Source: Rhodobacter sp.
GTDB lineage: Bacteria; Pseudomonadota; Alphaproteobacteria; Rhodobacterales; Rhodobacteraceae
Length of the DNA stretch: 64,000 nucleotides
Direction: 5' to 3'
NCBI GenBank assembly: GCA_020637595.1
Contig: JACKKE010000004.1
Location: 186,001-250,000, forward strand
A program made the translations under genes and the position numbers. Of this stretch, positions 36,267 to 48,859 are shown one piece after another (position 1 is the first letter of the stretch; each line of letters begins with the position of its first letter). Below the pieces are notes generated by a model. It made no database searches, had not been told where the DNA came from, and saw only the letters and a program-made list of their open reading frames with translations.

Positions 36267-36335
36267 GGGGGGCTGTCTGCCCCCCTCGGCGCTGCGCGCC
36301 TCACCCCCCGAGGATATTTGAAACGCAAAGATGAA
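36267..36335 (+). repeat. GC hairpin plus interspersed element, copy 6 (variant)
   Basis: A hairpin with 7-bp arms (36267-36273 and 36279-36285) is followed on the + strand by a divergent copy, GATATTTGAAACGCAAAGAT plus GAA, at 36313-36335. Unlike most copies it points against the flanking - strand genes (MAPEG and lpdA). Confidence 0.45.
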
Positions 36336-36338
36336 GCA

Positions 36339-36728
36339 TCAGACGAGGGCCGCGAGCAGCATGGTCAGCGTGGCGAGGAAGCCTACGAACCAGATCAGCG
36401 ACCGGCCGGGCGCCCAGCCGAAGAGATAGCCGGGAATGTAGAGCACGCGGGCCGCGAGATAGACCCAGGCGGCATTCTGGGTGGTCGCCGTGGATTGCTC
36501 CGAGAGGGTGACGACCAGCACGGCGATGGTAAAGAGGATCAACCCCTCGAAATGGTTGGCCAGCGCGCGCTGGGCGCGGCCCGCCATACCGGTGAGCTGC
36601 CGGGGATTGTCGCGCGGCGAGGCGGCATAGCGCGAGCCGACCTGCATCTGCGCCAACACCGAATAGAGCGCGAACTGCACGGCCTGGAGCAGCGCGGCGA
36701 GGGTGAGGGCGGTGAGTTCGGGGGTCAT
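36339..36728 (-). CDS. MAPEG family membrane protein
   Basis: A 129-residue protein with four hydrophobic helices. It has the bacterial MAPEG pattern: N-terminal helix LTLAALLQAVQFALYSVLAQ, GRAQRALANHFEGLILFTIA with the Arg-Ala-x-x-Asn-x-x-Glu core, and WVYLAARVLYIPGYLFGW. Eukaryotic relatives act in eicosanoid and glutathione metabolism; bacterial roles are mostly unknown. It is inserted between sucB and lpdA on the same strand. The start at 36728 excludes 12 unconserved upstream residues. Confidence 0.9.
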   Translation of the reverse strand: MTPELTALTLAALLQAVQFALYSVLAQMQVGSRYAASPRDNPRQLTGMAGRAQRALANHFEGLILFTIAVLVVTLSEQSTATTQNAAWVYLAARVLYIPGYLFGWAPGRSLIWFVGFLATLTMLLAALV

Positions 36729-36780
36729 GGCGCTACCGGGTGTAGGATGGGCAATACTGCCCATCCTGTGATGGTTCGGA

Positions 36781-38001
36781 TCACAGATCCAGCAACAGGC
36801 GCTGCGGGTCTTCCAGCGCCTCCTTGACGCGCACCAGGAAGGTCACCGCGCCCTTGCCGTCGACGATGCGGTGGTCGTAGCTGAGCGCGAGATACATCAT
36901 CGGGCGGATGACGATCTGGCCGTTCACGACGACCGGGCGATCCTGGATCTTGTGCATCCCGAGGATGCCCGACTGCGGGGGGTTCAGGATCGGCGAGGAC
37001 ATCAGCGAGCCATAGACGCCGCCGTTCGAGATGGTGAACGAACCGCCCTGCATCTCGGCCATCGACAGTTTCCCGTCGCGCGCCCGCACGCCCAGTTCCG
37101 AGATCTTCTTTTCGATCGCGGCAAAGGACATCTGGTCGGCGTCGCGCACCACCGGCACCACGAGGCCGGTCGGCGTGCCCACCGCCACGCCCATGTGGAC
37201 GTAGCTCTTGTAGACGACATCCTGGCCGTCGATTTCGGCGTTGACCTCCGGCACCTCTTTCAGCGCGTGGCAGCAGGCCTTCACGAAGAAGGACATGAAG
37301 CCCATCTTGACGCCGTGCTTCTTCTCGAACTGGCCCTTGTATTCGTTGCGCAGCGCCATGATGCCCGACATGTCCACCTCGTTATAGGTGGTCAGCATCG
37401 CGGCGGTGTTTTGCGCGTCCTTCAGGCGGCGGGCGATGGTGGCGCGCAGGCGCGTCATGCGCACGCGCTCTTCGCGGGCGGCGTCCTCGGCCGGAACCGG
37501 GCCACGCGGCACCGACACCGGGGCGGCGGCCGGCGCGGCAGCCGGGGCTGCGGCGGGCACAGCGGCAACGGCGCGCTGGACGTCTTCCTTCATGATCCGG
37601 CCGTCGCGGCCGGTGCCCTGCACCTGGTCGGCGCTCAGGCCGGCCTCGGCCATCGCCTTCTTGGCCGAGGGCGCGTCTTCGACGGCCTTGGCGGGCGCCG
37701 CCGCGGCGGGGGCCGGCGCGGCCTCGGCCGGTTTGGCGGCGGGCGCGGCGGCGGCAGCACCGGCGCCTTCGGCGATCATCGCCAGCAGGGCGTTGACGCC
37801 GACGGTCTCACCCTCGGCCGCGATGATCTCGGACAGCACGCCGGCAGCCGGCGCGGGCACTTCGACGGTCACCTTGTCGGTTTCCAGTTCGCACAGCATC
37901 TCGTCGACGGCAACCGCATCACCCGGCTTCTTGAACCAGGTGGCGATGGTCGCTTCGGAGACGCTTTCGCCCAGGGTCGGGACGCGGACTTCGATGCTCA
38001 T
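36781..38001 (-). CDS. sucB: 2-oxoglutarate dehydrogenase E2 (dihydrolipoyl succinyltransferase)
   Basis: A 406-residue core of the 2-oxoglutarate dehydrogenase complex. The lipoyl domain at 1-77 has the modified Lys43 (ELETDKVTVEVPAP). An Ala/Pro-rich hinge covers about 78-105. The peripheral-subunit-binding domain at about 108-140 contains KKAMAEAGLSADQVQGTGRDG. A second Ala-rich linker leads to the catalytic domain from about 170, ending LALSYDHRIVDGKGAVTFL with the active-site His. It follows sucA by 3 bp and is clearly co-translated. Confidence 0.98.
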   Translation of the reverse strand: MSIEVRVPTLGESVSEATIATWFKKPGDAVAVDEMLCELETDKVTVEVPAPAAGVLSEIIAAEGETVGVNALLAMIAEGAGAAAAAPAAKPAEAAPAPAAAAPAKAVEDAPSAKKAMAEAGLSADQVQGTGRDGRIMKEDVQRAVAAVPAAAPAAAPAAAPVSVPRGPVPAEDAAREERVRMTRLRATIARRLKDAQNTAAMLTTYNEVDMSGIMALRNEYKGQFEKKHGVKMGFMSFFVKACCHALKEVPEVNAEIDGQDVVYKSYVHMGVAVGTPTGLVVPVVRDADQMSFAAIEKKISELGVRARDGKLSMAEMQGGSFTISNGGVYGSLMSSPILNPPQSGILGMHKIQDRPVVVNGQIVIRPMMYLALSYDHRIVDGKGAVTFLVRVKEALEDPQRLLLDL

Positions 38002-38004
38002 GGG

Positions 38005-40971
<2,967 letters not shown>

Positions 40972-41041
40972 GGTTCAGGGCCTCGAAATGAGGAAAGGAA
41001 AATGCTGCATGTGCATCATGGGCGCGGTGCACAACGACCGC

Positions 41042-41064
41042 GCCCCCGCCGGACGGGCGGGGGC
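41042..41064. terminator. GC hairpin between sucD and sucA
   Basis: GCCCCCGCC (41042-41050) and GGCGGGGGC (41056-41064) form a 9-bp stem with a 5-nt loop in the sucD-sucA gap. There is no U-tract on the - strand. It may mark partial termination, a processing site or mRNA stabilisation within the TCA operon. Confidence 0.4.
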
Positions 41065-41105
41065 ACCGGGGCCGAACGTCTGATTTGTCCGGCCCCCGGC
41101 ATGGC

Positions 41106-41990
41106 TCAGCCCTTGATCGCCTTCATCACCGCCTCGCCCAGCGTAGCGGGGCTGTCGGCGACGATGATCCCGGCCGATTTCATGGCCTCGATCTTGGATT
41201 CCGCATCGCCCTTGCCACCGGCGACAATCGCCCCGGCGTGGCCCATGCGGCGGCCCTTCGGCGCGGTGCGGCCGGCAATGAACCCGGCGACCGGCTTCCA
41301 GCGGCCCTTCTTGCGCTGATCGGCCAGGAATTCGGCGGCCTCTTCCTCGGCCGAACCACCGATCTCACCGATCATAATGATCGAGGTGGTTTCCGGGTCG
41401 TCGAGGAACATGTTCAGCACGTCGATGTGCTCGGTGCCCTTGATCGGGTCGCCACCGATGCCGACCGCGGTCGACTGGCCCAGCCCCAGGTCCGAGGTCT
41501 GCTTGACCGCCTCATAGGTCAGCGTGCCCGAACGCGACACCACGCCGACCGAGCCACGCTTGTGGATGTGGCCGGGCATGATGCCGATCTTGCAAGCGTC
41601 GGGGGTGATGACACCGGGGCAGTTCGGGCCGATCAGCCGCGACGCCGAATTCGCCAGCGCACGCTTGACCTTCATCATGTCGAGGACCGGGATCCCCTCG
41701 GTGATGCAGACGATCAGCTCCATCTCGGCGTCGATCGCTTCCAGGATCGAGTCGGCCGCGAAGGGCGGCGGGACATAGATCACGCTGGCATTGGCCTCGG
41801 TCATCGCCTTGGCCTCGTGCACCGAGTTGAAGATCGGCAGGTTCAGATGGGTGCCGCCGCCTTTGCCCGGCGTCACGCCGCCGACCATCTTGGTGCCATA
41901 GGCGATGGCCTGTTCCGAGTGGAAGGTGCCCTGCGAGCCGGTAAAGCCCTGGCAGATGACCTTGGTGTTTTCGTTGACGAGAATGGCCAT
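41106..41990 (-). CDS. sucD: Succinyl-CoA synthetase alpha subunit
   Basis: A 294-residue alpha subunit. The N-terminal CoA-binding Rossmann domain has VICQGFTGSQGTFHSEQAIA. The phosphohistidine loop in the C-terminal half is GRRMGHAGAIVAGGKG. With sucC it converts succinyl-CoA to succinate with ATP or GTP formation. It is downstream of a small lipoprotein gene that separates it from sucC, which is unusual because sucC and sucD are normally adjacent. Confidence 0.98.
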   Translation of the reverse strand: MAILVNENTKVICQGFTGSQGTFHSEQAIAYGTKMVGGVTPGKGGGTHLNLPIFNSVHEAKAMTEANASVIYVPPPFAADSILEAIDAEMELIVCITEGIPVLDMMKVKRALANSASRLIGPNCPGVITPDACKIGIMPGHIHKRGSVGVVSRSGTLTYEAVKQTSDLGLGQSTAVGIGGDPIKGTEHIDVLNMFLDDPETTSIIMIGEIGGSAEEEAAEFLADQRKKGRWKPVAGFIAGRTAPKGRRMGHAGAIVAGGKGDAESKIEAMKSAGIIVADSPATLGEAVMKAIKG

Positions 41991-42035
41991 GCTGTCTTCT
42001 TTCTCTGTCAGAGGGGCGAGCCCCTGGATTCCTGA

Positions 42036-42641
42036 TTACTGTGAATGCTGGATCGCAAGGATCAGCCGAGAGCCGGAAGCGGTCGGGGTCGGCACCTGGC
42101 GTCGCAGGGCAACGAACCCGTCATGCGCGCCGCTGACGCGCAGGGTAAAGGCATCGGCGGGGCCCGAGGGCTCCACCGGCTGGGCATCGGGAAAACGCCG
42201 GTTGACCAGACGCTGGATCCGCGCGCTCTGTCCTGTGCGGGCCTCGGCGACGACGGCGCAGAAGCGACCGTCGTCGGACACCTGCACCATCGGGCGACGG
42301 TCGTCGACCACATAGGCCGTGGCGCTGTCCCCTGACTGACCCGGCGCCGCAACGTAATCGGCCCGGCGCAGAGCCGCCCCGATTGCCGCCGGGTCGCGCC
42401 CGCTGTCCAGACAGAACCGTTCGAACGCCCCCACCAGCGCCGTCCCCGTCGATTTCGGCACGCGGTTGCTGGCTCGCATGTTGGCGAATTCCAGAACTTC
42501 GGCCGAGTCGGACGTGACGGTGCGGGCCTGAGGCATCACGCAGCCCCCCAGTGCCGCCAACATGGCGGCCCCGGCCAAACCGGCTCCGCACCGCGACGAG
42601 GCGGCGGCGGATCGGATGGAAAAGGCGTGCATCTCGGTCAT
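42036..42641 (-). CDS. Putative lipoprotein of unknown function inserted between sucC and sucD
   Basis: A 201-residue protein with a basic, Ala-rich leader and a lipobox LAALGGC at residues 28-34, predicting lipidation at Cys34 and envelope anchoring. The mature part has no domain I recognise. Hydrophilic segments such as VDDRRPMVQVSDDGRFCAVV and TPTASGSRLILAIQHSQ alternate, and three further cysteines are present (18 upstream, others in FCLDSG and RFCAVV). The start could be residue 1 (42641) or the ATG at 42632; neither has a strong ribosome site. It lies 30 bp after sucC and 45 bp before sucD, so it is probably cotranscribed with the TCA genes. Confidence 0.75.
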   Translation of the reverse strand: MTEMHAFSIRSAAASSRCGAGLAGAAMLAALGGCVMPQARTVTSDSAEVLEFANMRASNRVPKSTGTALVGAFERFCLDSGRDPAAIGAALRRADYVAAPGQSGDSATAYVVDDRRPMVQVSDDGRFCAVVAEARTGQSARIQRLVNRRFPDAQPVEPSGPADAFTLRVSGAHDGFVALRRQVPTPTASGSRLILAIQHSQ

Positions 42642-42671
42642 GCCAGTTTACCCCGCGAGCCCGTGGCCCGC

Positions 42672-43865
<1,194 letters not shown>

Positions 43866-43972
43866 GGAATTGTCCCCGTCTGCTGCGAATTTGGCCTGTC
43901 ATGGCACGAAACAGGCATGATACAAACGAATTATTCGCTCAATTTCGCGGGAGCCGGGGTTTTTCTTTGCTT

Positions 43973-44022
43973 TGTGATCACGCCCTGAAAAACTGTGATC
44001 ACATTACCTCCGCGTGTGATCA
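43973..44022. promoter_or_regulatory. Three TGTGATCA boxes at exact 21-bp spacing
   Basis: TGTGATCA occurs at 43973-43980, 43994-44001 and 44015-44022, each start 21 bp from the last, that is two helical turns. The middle box extends to the perfect palindrome TGTGATCACA. The array lies between divergent sucC (start 43865) and the MFS gene (start 44076), nearer the MFS start. It is a strong candidate for a multimeric operator. Confidence 0.75.
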
Positions 44023-44075
44023 TCTGACCGCATCGCACCCCGGAATCACGGCCGGGGCCGATAAGGGGGACTGCG

Positions 44076-45278
44076 ATGCAACCGGTTGAGACCACCCCGA
44101 CCGGCTGGTCCGCGATGCGCCCGGTGCTGACGCTGGGCCTGACCCAGATCGTCGGCTTTGGCACGTTGTTCTATGCCTTCGGCGTGATCGTCACGCCGAT
44201 GAGCGCCGATCTCGGCCTGTCGGTGCCCTTTGCCTATGCTGCCTTGTCGGCGGCGCTGCTGGTCGGCAGCCTGGCCGCCCCCGCGGCCGGTCGGATGGTG
44301 GATCGCTTCGGCGCGCGGGTGATGATGGCCAGTGGATCTCTGGTGACGGCGGCGGTCTTTGCCGCGCTGTCGCAGGTGCAGGGCGCCTGGGGGCTGGTGG
44401 CCGTGCTGGCAGTGGCCGAGATCGTCGCGGCGCTGGTTCTCTATGACGCCGCCTTTGCCGCCCTGGCGCAGATCTTTGGCCAGACCCGCGCGCGACGGGC
44501 GATCACCCAGATGACGCTGATGGGGGGCTTTGCCTCGACGGTGTTCTGGCCGCTCACCCTGGCGCTGGTCGAGGGCTGGGGCTGGCGCGTGACCTACGGC
44601 GCCTTTGCGCTCTTTCACCTGGTGCTGTGCCTGCCGCTGCACCTGAGCCTGCCGCGCAAGGCCCGGGGCGAGGCCCCGCACGACCCAACGCCACCGCGGT
44701 TCGCACCTCTGCCGCCATCGCTGCGCCCCCGCGCAATGGTGCTGGTCGCCATCGCCTTTGCGGTCAGCTGGACGGTGATGTCGGCCTTCAGCGCGCAGTG
44801 GGTTCCGGCCCTGGGCGCGATGGGCCTGACCGAGGCCGCCGCCGTGGCCGCCGGCGCTCTGATGGGCCCCGCACAGGTCGGTGCCCGGGTGATCGAGATG
44901 CTCTTCGCCCACAACCGCCACCCGATGGTTACCGCCCTGATTGCGATGTCCTGCCTGACCGGCTCGCTGGTGGTGCTGGCGCTGGGTCCGGCCGGCTTCG
45001 CCACCGCAGCGGTCTTCGCGGTGCTGTTCGGCATCGGTCAGGGGCTGGGCACAGTCATCCGCGGCACGGTGCCGCTGGCGCTCTTTGGCACGCAGGGCTT
45101 TGCCGCGCGACTGGGCCGGCTGGCCAGCCTGCGCCAGCTGGTCGGCGCGCTGTCGCCCTTTGCGATGGCGGGATCGCTGGCACTGTTCGGCCCGGGGGTA
45201 ACGCTGATGCTGGCCGGAATCCTGGCGCTGGTGGCGCTGGCGGCCTTCTGGTCGGTGCCCTGGCGGGTCAGAGGGTGA
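44076..45278 (+). CDS. MFS transporter
   Basis: A 400-residue, 12-helix major facilitator with an A-motif-like loop GRMVDRFGARVMMASGSLV after helix 2 and QTRARRAITQMTLMGGFAST at mid-protein. The substrate is unknown; the sequence recalls MFS proteins annotated as monocarboxylate/oxalate-formate-like exchangers. It is divergent from sucC and sits behind three TGTGATCA boxes, so the two genes may share a regulator. Its 3' end overlaps purN by 11 bp (convergent). Confidence 0.88.
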   Translation: MQPVETTPTGWSAMRPVLTLGLTQIVGFGTLFYAFGVIVTPMSADLGLSVPFAYAALSAALLVGSLAAPAAGRMVDRFGARVMMASGSLVTAAVFAALSQVQGAWGLVAVLAVAEIVAALVLYDAAFAALAQIFGQTRARRAITQMTLMGGFASTVFWPLTLALVEGWGWRVTYGAFALFHLVLCLPLHLSLPRKARGEAPHDPTPPRFAPLPPSLRPRAMVLVAIAFAVSWTVMSAFSAQWVPALGAMGLTEAAAVAAGALMGPAQVGARVIEMLFAHNRHPMVTALIAMSCLTGSLVVLALGPAGFATAAVFAVLFGIGQGLGTVIRGTVPLALFGTQGFAARLGRLASLRQLVGALSPFAMAGSLALFGPGVTLMLAGILALVALAAFWSVPWRVRG

Positions 45279-45851
45279 CGGGCGTCCGGTCGCCCGCCGC
45301 ATAGCGCCGCAGCACCGCCGGATAGAGGCGGTGCTCCTGCAGCAGAACGCGCGCGGCCAGCGTCTCGGCATCGTCGCCCGGCAGCACCGGCACCCGCGCC
45401 TGACCCAGGACCGGGCCGTCGTCCAGCACCTCGGTCACCTCGTGCACGGTGCAGCCGGCCTCGGCATCACCGGCATCCAGCGCCCGCTGATGGGTGTGCA
45501 GCCCCGGGTATTTCGGCAAGAGCGAGGGGTGGATGTTCAGCATCCGCCCGGCAAAGCGGCTGGTGAAGCCGGGCGTCAGGATCCGCATGAACCCCGCCAG
45601 GCAGACGATGTCCGGCCGCGCCGCCGACAGCGGCTCCAGCAGTGCCGCCTCGAAGGCCGCGCGGTCGCCTTTGAACGGGCGGTGATCGACGGCGGCGGTG
45701 GGAATGCCCATCTCGGCCGCGCGCACAAGGCCCTTGGCCTCGGGGTCGTTCGACAGCACCAGCACCGGACGCGCCGGGTGGTCGCCCACCATCGACTGCA
45801 CCAGCGCCACCATGTTCGAGCCGCCCCCTGAGATCAGGATGGCGACCCGTT

Positions 45852-45855
<4 letters not shown>
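45268..45855 (-). CDS. purN: Phosphoribosylglycinamide formyltransferase
   Basis: A 195-residue 10-formyl-THF-dependent enzyme of purine synthesis (GAR to FGAR). It has the phosphate loop ISGGGSNMVALVQSM, catalytic motifs AGFMRILTPGFTSRFAGRMLNIHPSLLP (Asn-His core in MLNIHPSLLP) and HEVTEVLDDGPVLGQARVPV with the catalytic Asp. The GTG start at 45855 overlaps the purM stop (GTGA), a coupling usual for purMN. Confidence 0.97.
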
Positions 45856-46895
<1,040 letters not shown>

Positions 46896-46949
46896 GGCGC
46901 ACCCCCGGCCCGGTGTTTGCCGTGGCGTTACCCCATCCCGTGCCGGGGT

Positions 46950-47429
46950 TCAATGACGCGCACGCATCCGCCGGTCGGTGGCGGCCTTAACCACCGCGCC
47001 GATTGCCTCGGCTTCGGCCCGGTTGGTCCTGGAAAACATCCTGTGGAACTTGGCCTTGAACCCGTCCTGGCCCGTCCCGAAGGCGATATGGGTGAACACC
47101 GGCCCGCTGCGCACCGTCTTGGGCTGGCCGCGCAGGGTGTTGATCGACACCGCCCAGCGGTCGCGAACGGCATCGACAGCCGTCATCATCGACCGCCATT
47201 TCGGGCTGATTTCCGCGACCATCAGGTAGTTGCGGCTCTGGCCCACCACGTAATGCCGGGTCAGCATCTGCGTCAGGATGACCCCCGGAAGGATCGCCAG
47301 CGCAAAGGCCGGCAGCATCAGCAGGATATTCGGCTGACGCACGCCATAAGCGGCGTGCTGCAGGGTTTCCCCCGCAGGAAGAACCGGTGCGAGAAGATCG
47401 CGCATCTGCGCCGTGTCGAGCTTGGCCAT
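46950..47429 (-). CDS. Hypothetical protein with one membrane hairpin
   Basis: A 159-residue protein I do not recognise. Residues 33-58 (NILLMLPAFALAILPGVILT) are hydrophobic enough for one long or two short membrane segments. The rest is soluble, basic at the C-terminus (DRRMRARH) and contains YVVGQSRNYLMVAEI followed by THIAFGTGQDGFKAKFHRMF, which hints at a PH-like beta domain, without proof. It lies upstream of purM on the same strand and downstream of tRNA-Ile2 on the opposite strand. Confidence 0.7.
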   Translation of the reverse strand: MAKLDTAQMRDLLAPVLPAGETLQHAAYGVRQPNILLMLPAFALAILPGVILTQMLTRHYVVGQSRNYLMVAEISPKWRSMMTAVDAVRDRWAVSINTLRGQPKTVRSGPVFTHIAFGTGQDGFKAKFHRMFSRTNRAEAEAIGAVVKAATDRRMRARH

Positions 47430-47565
47430 AGGCGTCTCCGATCAAGCTGTTTCATCGGCTTTGAATCAAAATCATGGCAAAACCAAGGCGCTCGCCCCCC
47501 AGACCACCTCACCACACGCCGCGCAACTTGACCACTGCGGTCAACCTGCTACTCAGAACCCGGCC

Positions 47566-47641
47566 GGGCCTGTAGCTCAATGGTTAGAGCAGGGCGCTCA
47601 TAACGCCTTGGTTGGGGGTTCGAGTCCCTCCGGGCCTACCA
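47566..47641 (+). tRNA. tRNA-Ile2 (CAT anticodon, lysidine type)
   Basis: A 76-nt cloverleaf with encoded CCA. The anticodon loop is CTCATAA, the D-arm TAGCTCAATGGTTAGAGC and the T-loop TTCGAGT. The CAT anticodon could mean Met, but the GGTTAGAGCAGG...CTCATAA...CTTGGT pattern resembles bacterial tRNA-Ile2, whose C34 is modified to lysidine by TilS to read AUA. The acceptor stem has two G-U pairs (1-72 and 6-67). Confidence 0.85.
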
Positions 47642-48101
47642 AACACCCCGGCTTCGACAAGGGGACGGTGGGCGCCGCTCGGACAGCCGGGAGACGCCTG
47701 ACACCGGCCCCGTCGCATCGACCGCGCCCGGCTTGCAGATCGCAGGCACGAGTCCCCACTGCCTGGAAACACGCCCCTTCGCCGTCCTGGCGCCGAGCCG
47801 TGGCGGGCGTCCGATTCTGGCCGTTGCGCCCAGGAATCCCTGCGGTCAGATCTCGATAATAACATTCATCAATAACGAATTTATTTGCCTATTAAGTATC
47901 AAAGGGACCGCCAAGCCCATCAACAAGAAGCCTGATACACATTGATTTTACAGGGCTTTTCACCGCAATACTCCAAGCCAGCCCCCACAGGAACTCCCTA
48001 GAAACAAGAAAGTTCTTGGCATCGGACGGAAGTTAGCTATATATCAATTTATTCGCCACTAGCAAATTTGGCGCAGCGCGCGCCCGCCGACGGGAGGAAA
48101 C
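47642..48101. other. Intergenic region, AT-rich in its second half
   Basis: No gene is visible. From about 47850 the base composition becomes AT-rich. At 48032-48067 it contains two tandem near-palindromes 19 bp apart, matching elements at 52091-52126. The region ends with GGGAGG before the SDR start, so it is the promoter of the SDR-flavoprotein operon. Confidence 0.6.
48051..48067. promoter_or_regulatory. Candidate IclR-type operator, site A
   Basis: ATTCGC-CACTA-GCAAAT is a 17-bp near-palindrome 34 bp upstream of the SDR start. It shares the pattern TTnGYnAnTARCnAA with sites at 52110 and 59171. A weaker related copy lies 19 bp upstream (48032-48048). Confidence 0.55.
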
Positions 48102-48848
48102 ATGCAGGGGATCGAGGGAGCCGTGGCAGTCGTCACCGGCGCCGCACAGGGCAACGGCAAGGCCATCGCCATCGGGCTGGCGCGCGCCGGGGCACGGGTT
48201 GCGGTCTGCGACGTCCAGACGGATGCGGTCAACGCCACCGCCAGAGAGATCGGCCAGCAGGCCGTCGCGATCGCGCTCGACGTGACCAGCCGCGAAAGTT
48301 GCGCCGCCGCCGCGCGGCGCGTGCAGGACGCCTTTGGAGCGCCCGCAGGCATCCTGATCAACAACGCCGGGATCATCCGCCGGACCGCCCCCGACACCGA
48401 CAGCTTCGATGCCGACTGGGATGCGGTCCTGTCGGTGAACGCGACCGGGTCGATGAACATGGTCCGCGCCTTCCTGCCGCAGCTGCGTGCAACGCAGGGC
48501 CGCATCGTGAACCTGGCCTCGATCATGTCGGTCGCGGCCAACCCCGGGCTGGTCGCCTATGCCGCCTCGAAGGGGGCCGTGCTGCAGATGACCCGCGCGC
48601 TGGCGCATGACCTGTCACCCGACGGCATCCGCGTGAACGCGATCGCGCCGGGCGTCATCGAAACGCCGATGACCGTCGCCACCCGCGAAAACCCCGAGGC
48701 CATCGGGCGCTTCATGGCGCACACGCCGATGCGGCGCCCCGGCAAACCCGAGGAACTGGTAGGTCCGGTTCTGTTCCTTGTTTCCCAGATGTCGAGCTAT
48801 GTGACCGGGGCCTTGCTGCCGGTCGATGGCGGCTATCTGTCCGCATGA
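48102..48848 (+). CDS. SDR family oxidoreductase
   Basis: A 248-residue classical short-chain dehydrogenase with cofactor motif TGAAQGNG (residues 12-19), NNAG at 87-90, catalytic Ser140, Tyr153 and Lys157 (YAASK), and the C-terminal PVDGGYLSA. It oxidises or reduces a hydroxyl/keto group; the acidic Asp37 after beta-2 (VAVCDVQ) suggests NAD(H) preference. It is the first gene of a two-gene operon with the ketosteroid-dehydrogenase-like flavoprotein, sharing the coding junction within a few bases. Confidence 0.93.
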   Translation: MQGIEGAVAVVTGAAQGNGKAIAIGLARAGARVAVCDVQTDAVNATAREIGQQAVAIALDVTSRESCAAAARRVQDAFGAPAGILINNAGIIRRTAPDTDSFDADWDAVLSVNATGSMNMVRAFLPQLRATQGRIVNLASIMSVAANPGLVAYAASKGAVLQMTRALAHDLSPDGIRVNAIAPGVIETPMTVATRENPEAIGRFMAHTPMRRPGKPEELVGPVLFLVSQMSSYVTGALLPVDGGYLSA

Positions 48849-48859
48849 CGGAGAGCACC

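Noticed and set aside
47566..47641. Elongator or initiator tRNA-Met
   Set aside because: The CAT anticodon allows Met, but the D-arm and anticodon-arm sequence resembles tRNA-Ile2; the initiator's C1-A72 mismatch and GGG-CCC anticodon stem pairs are absent.
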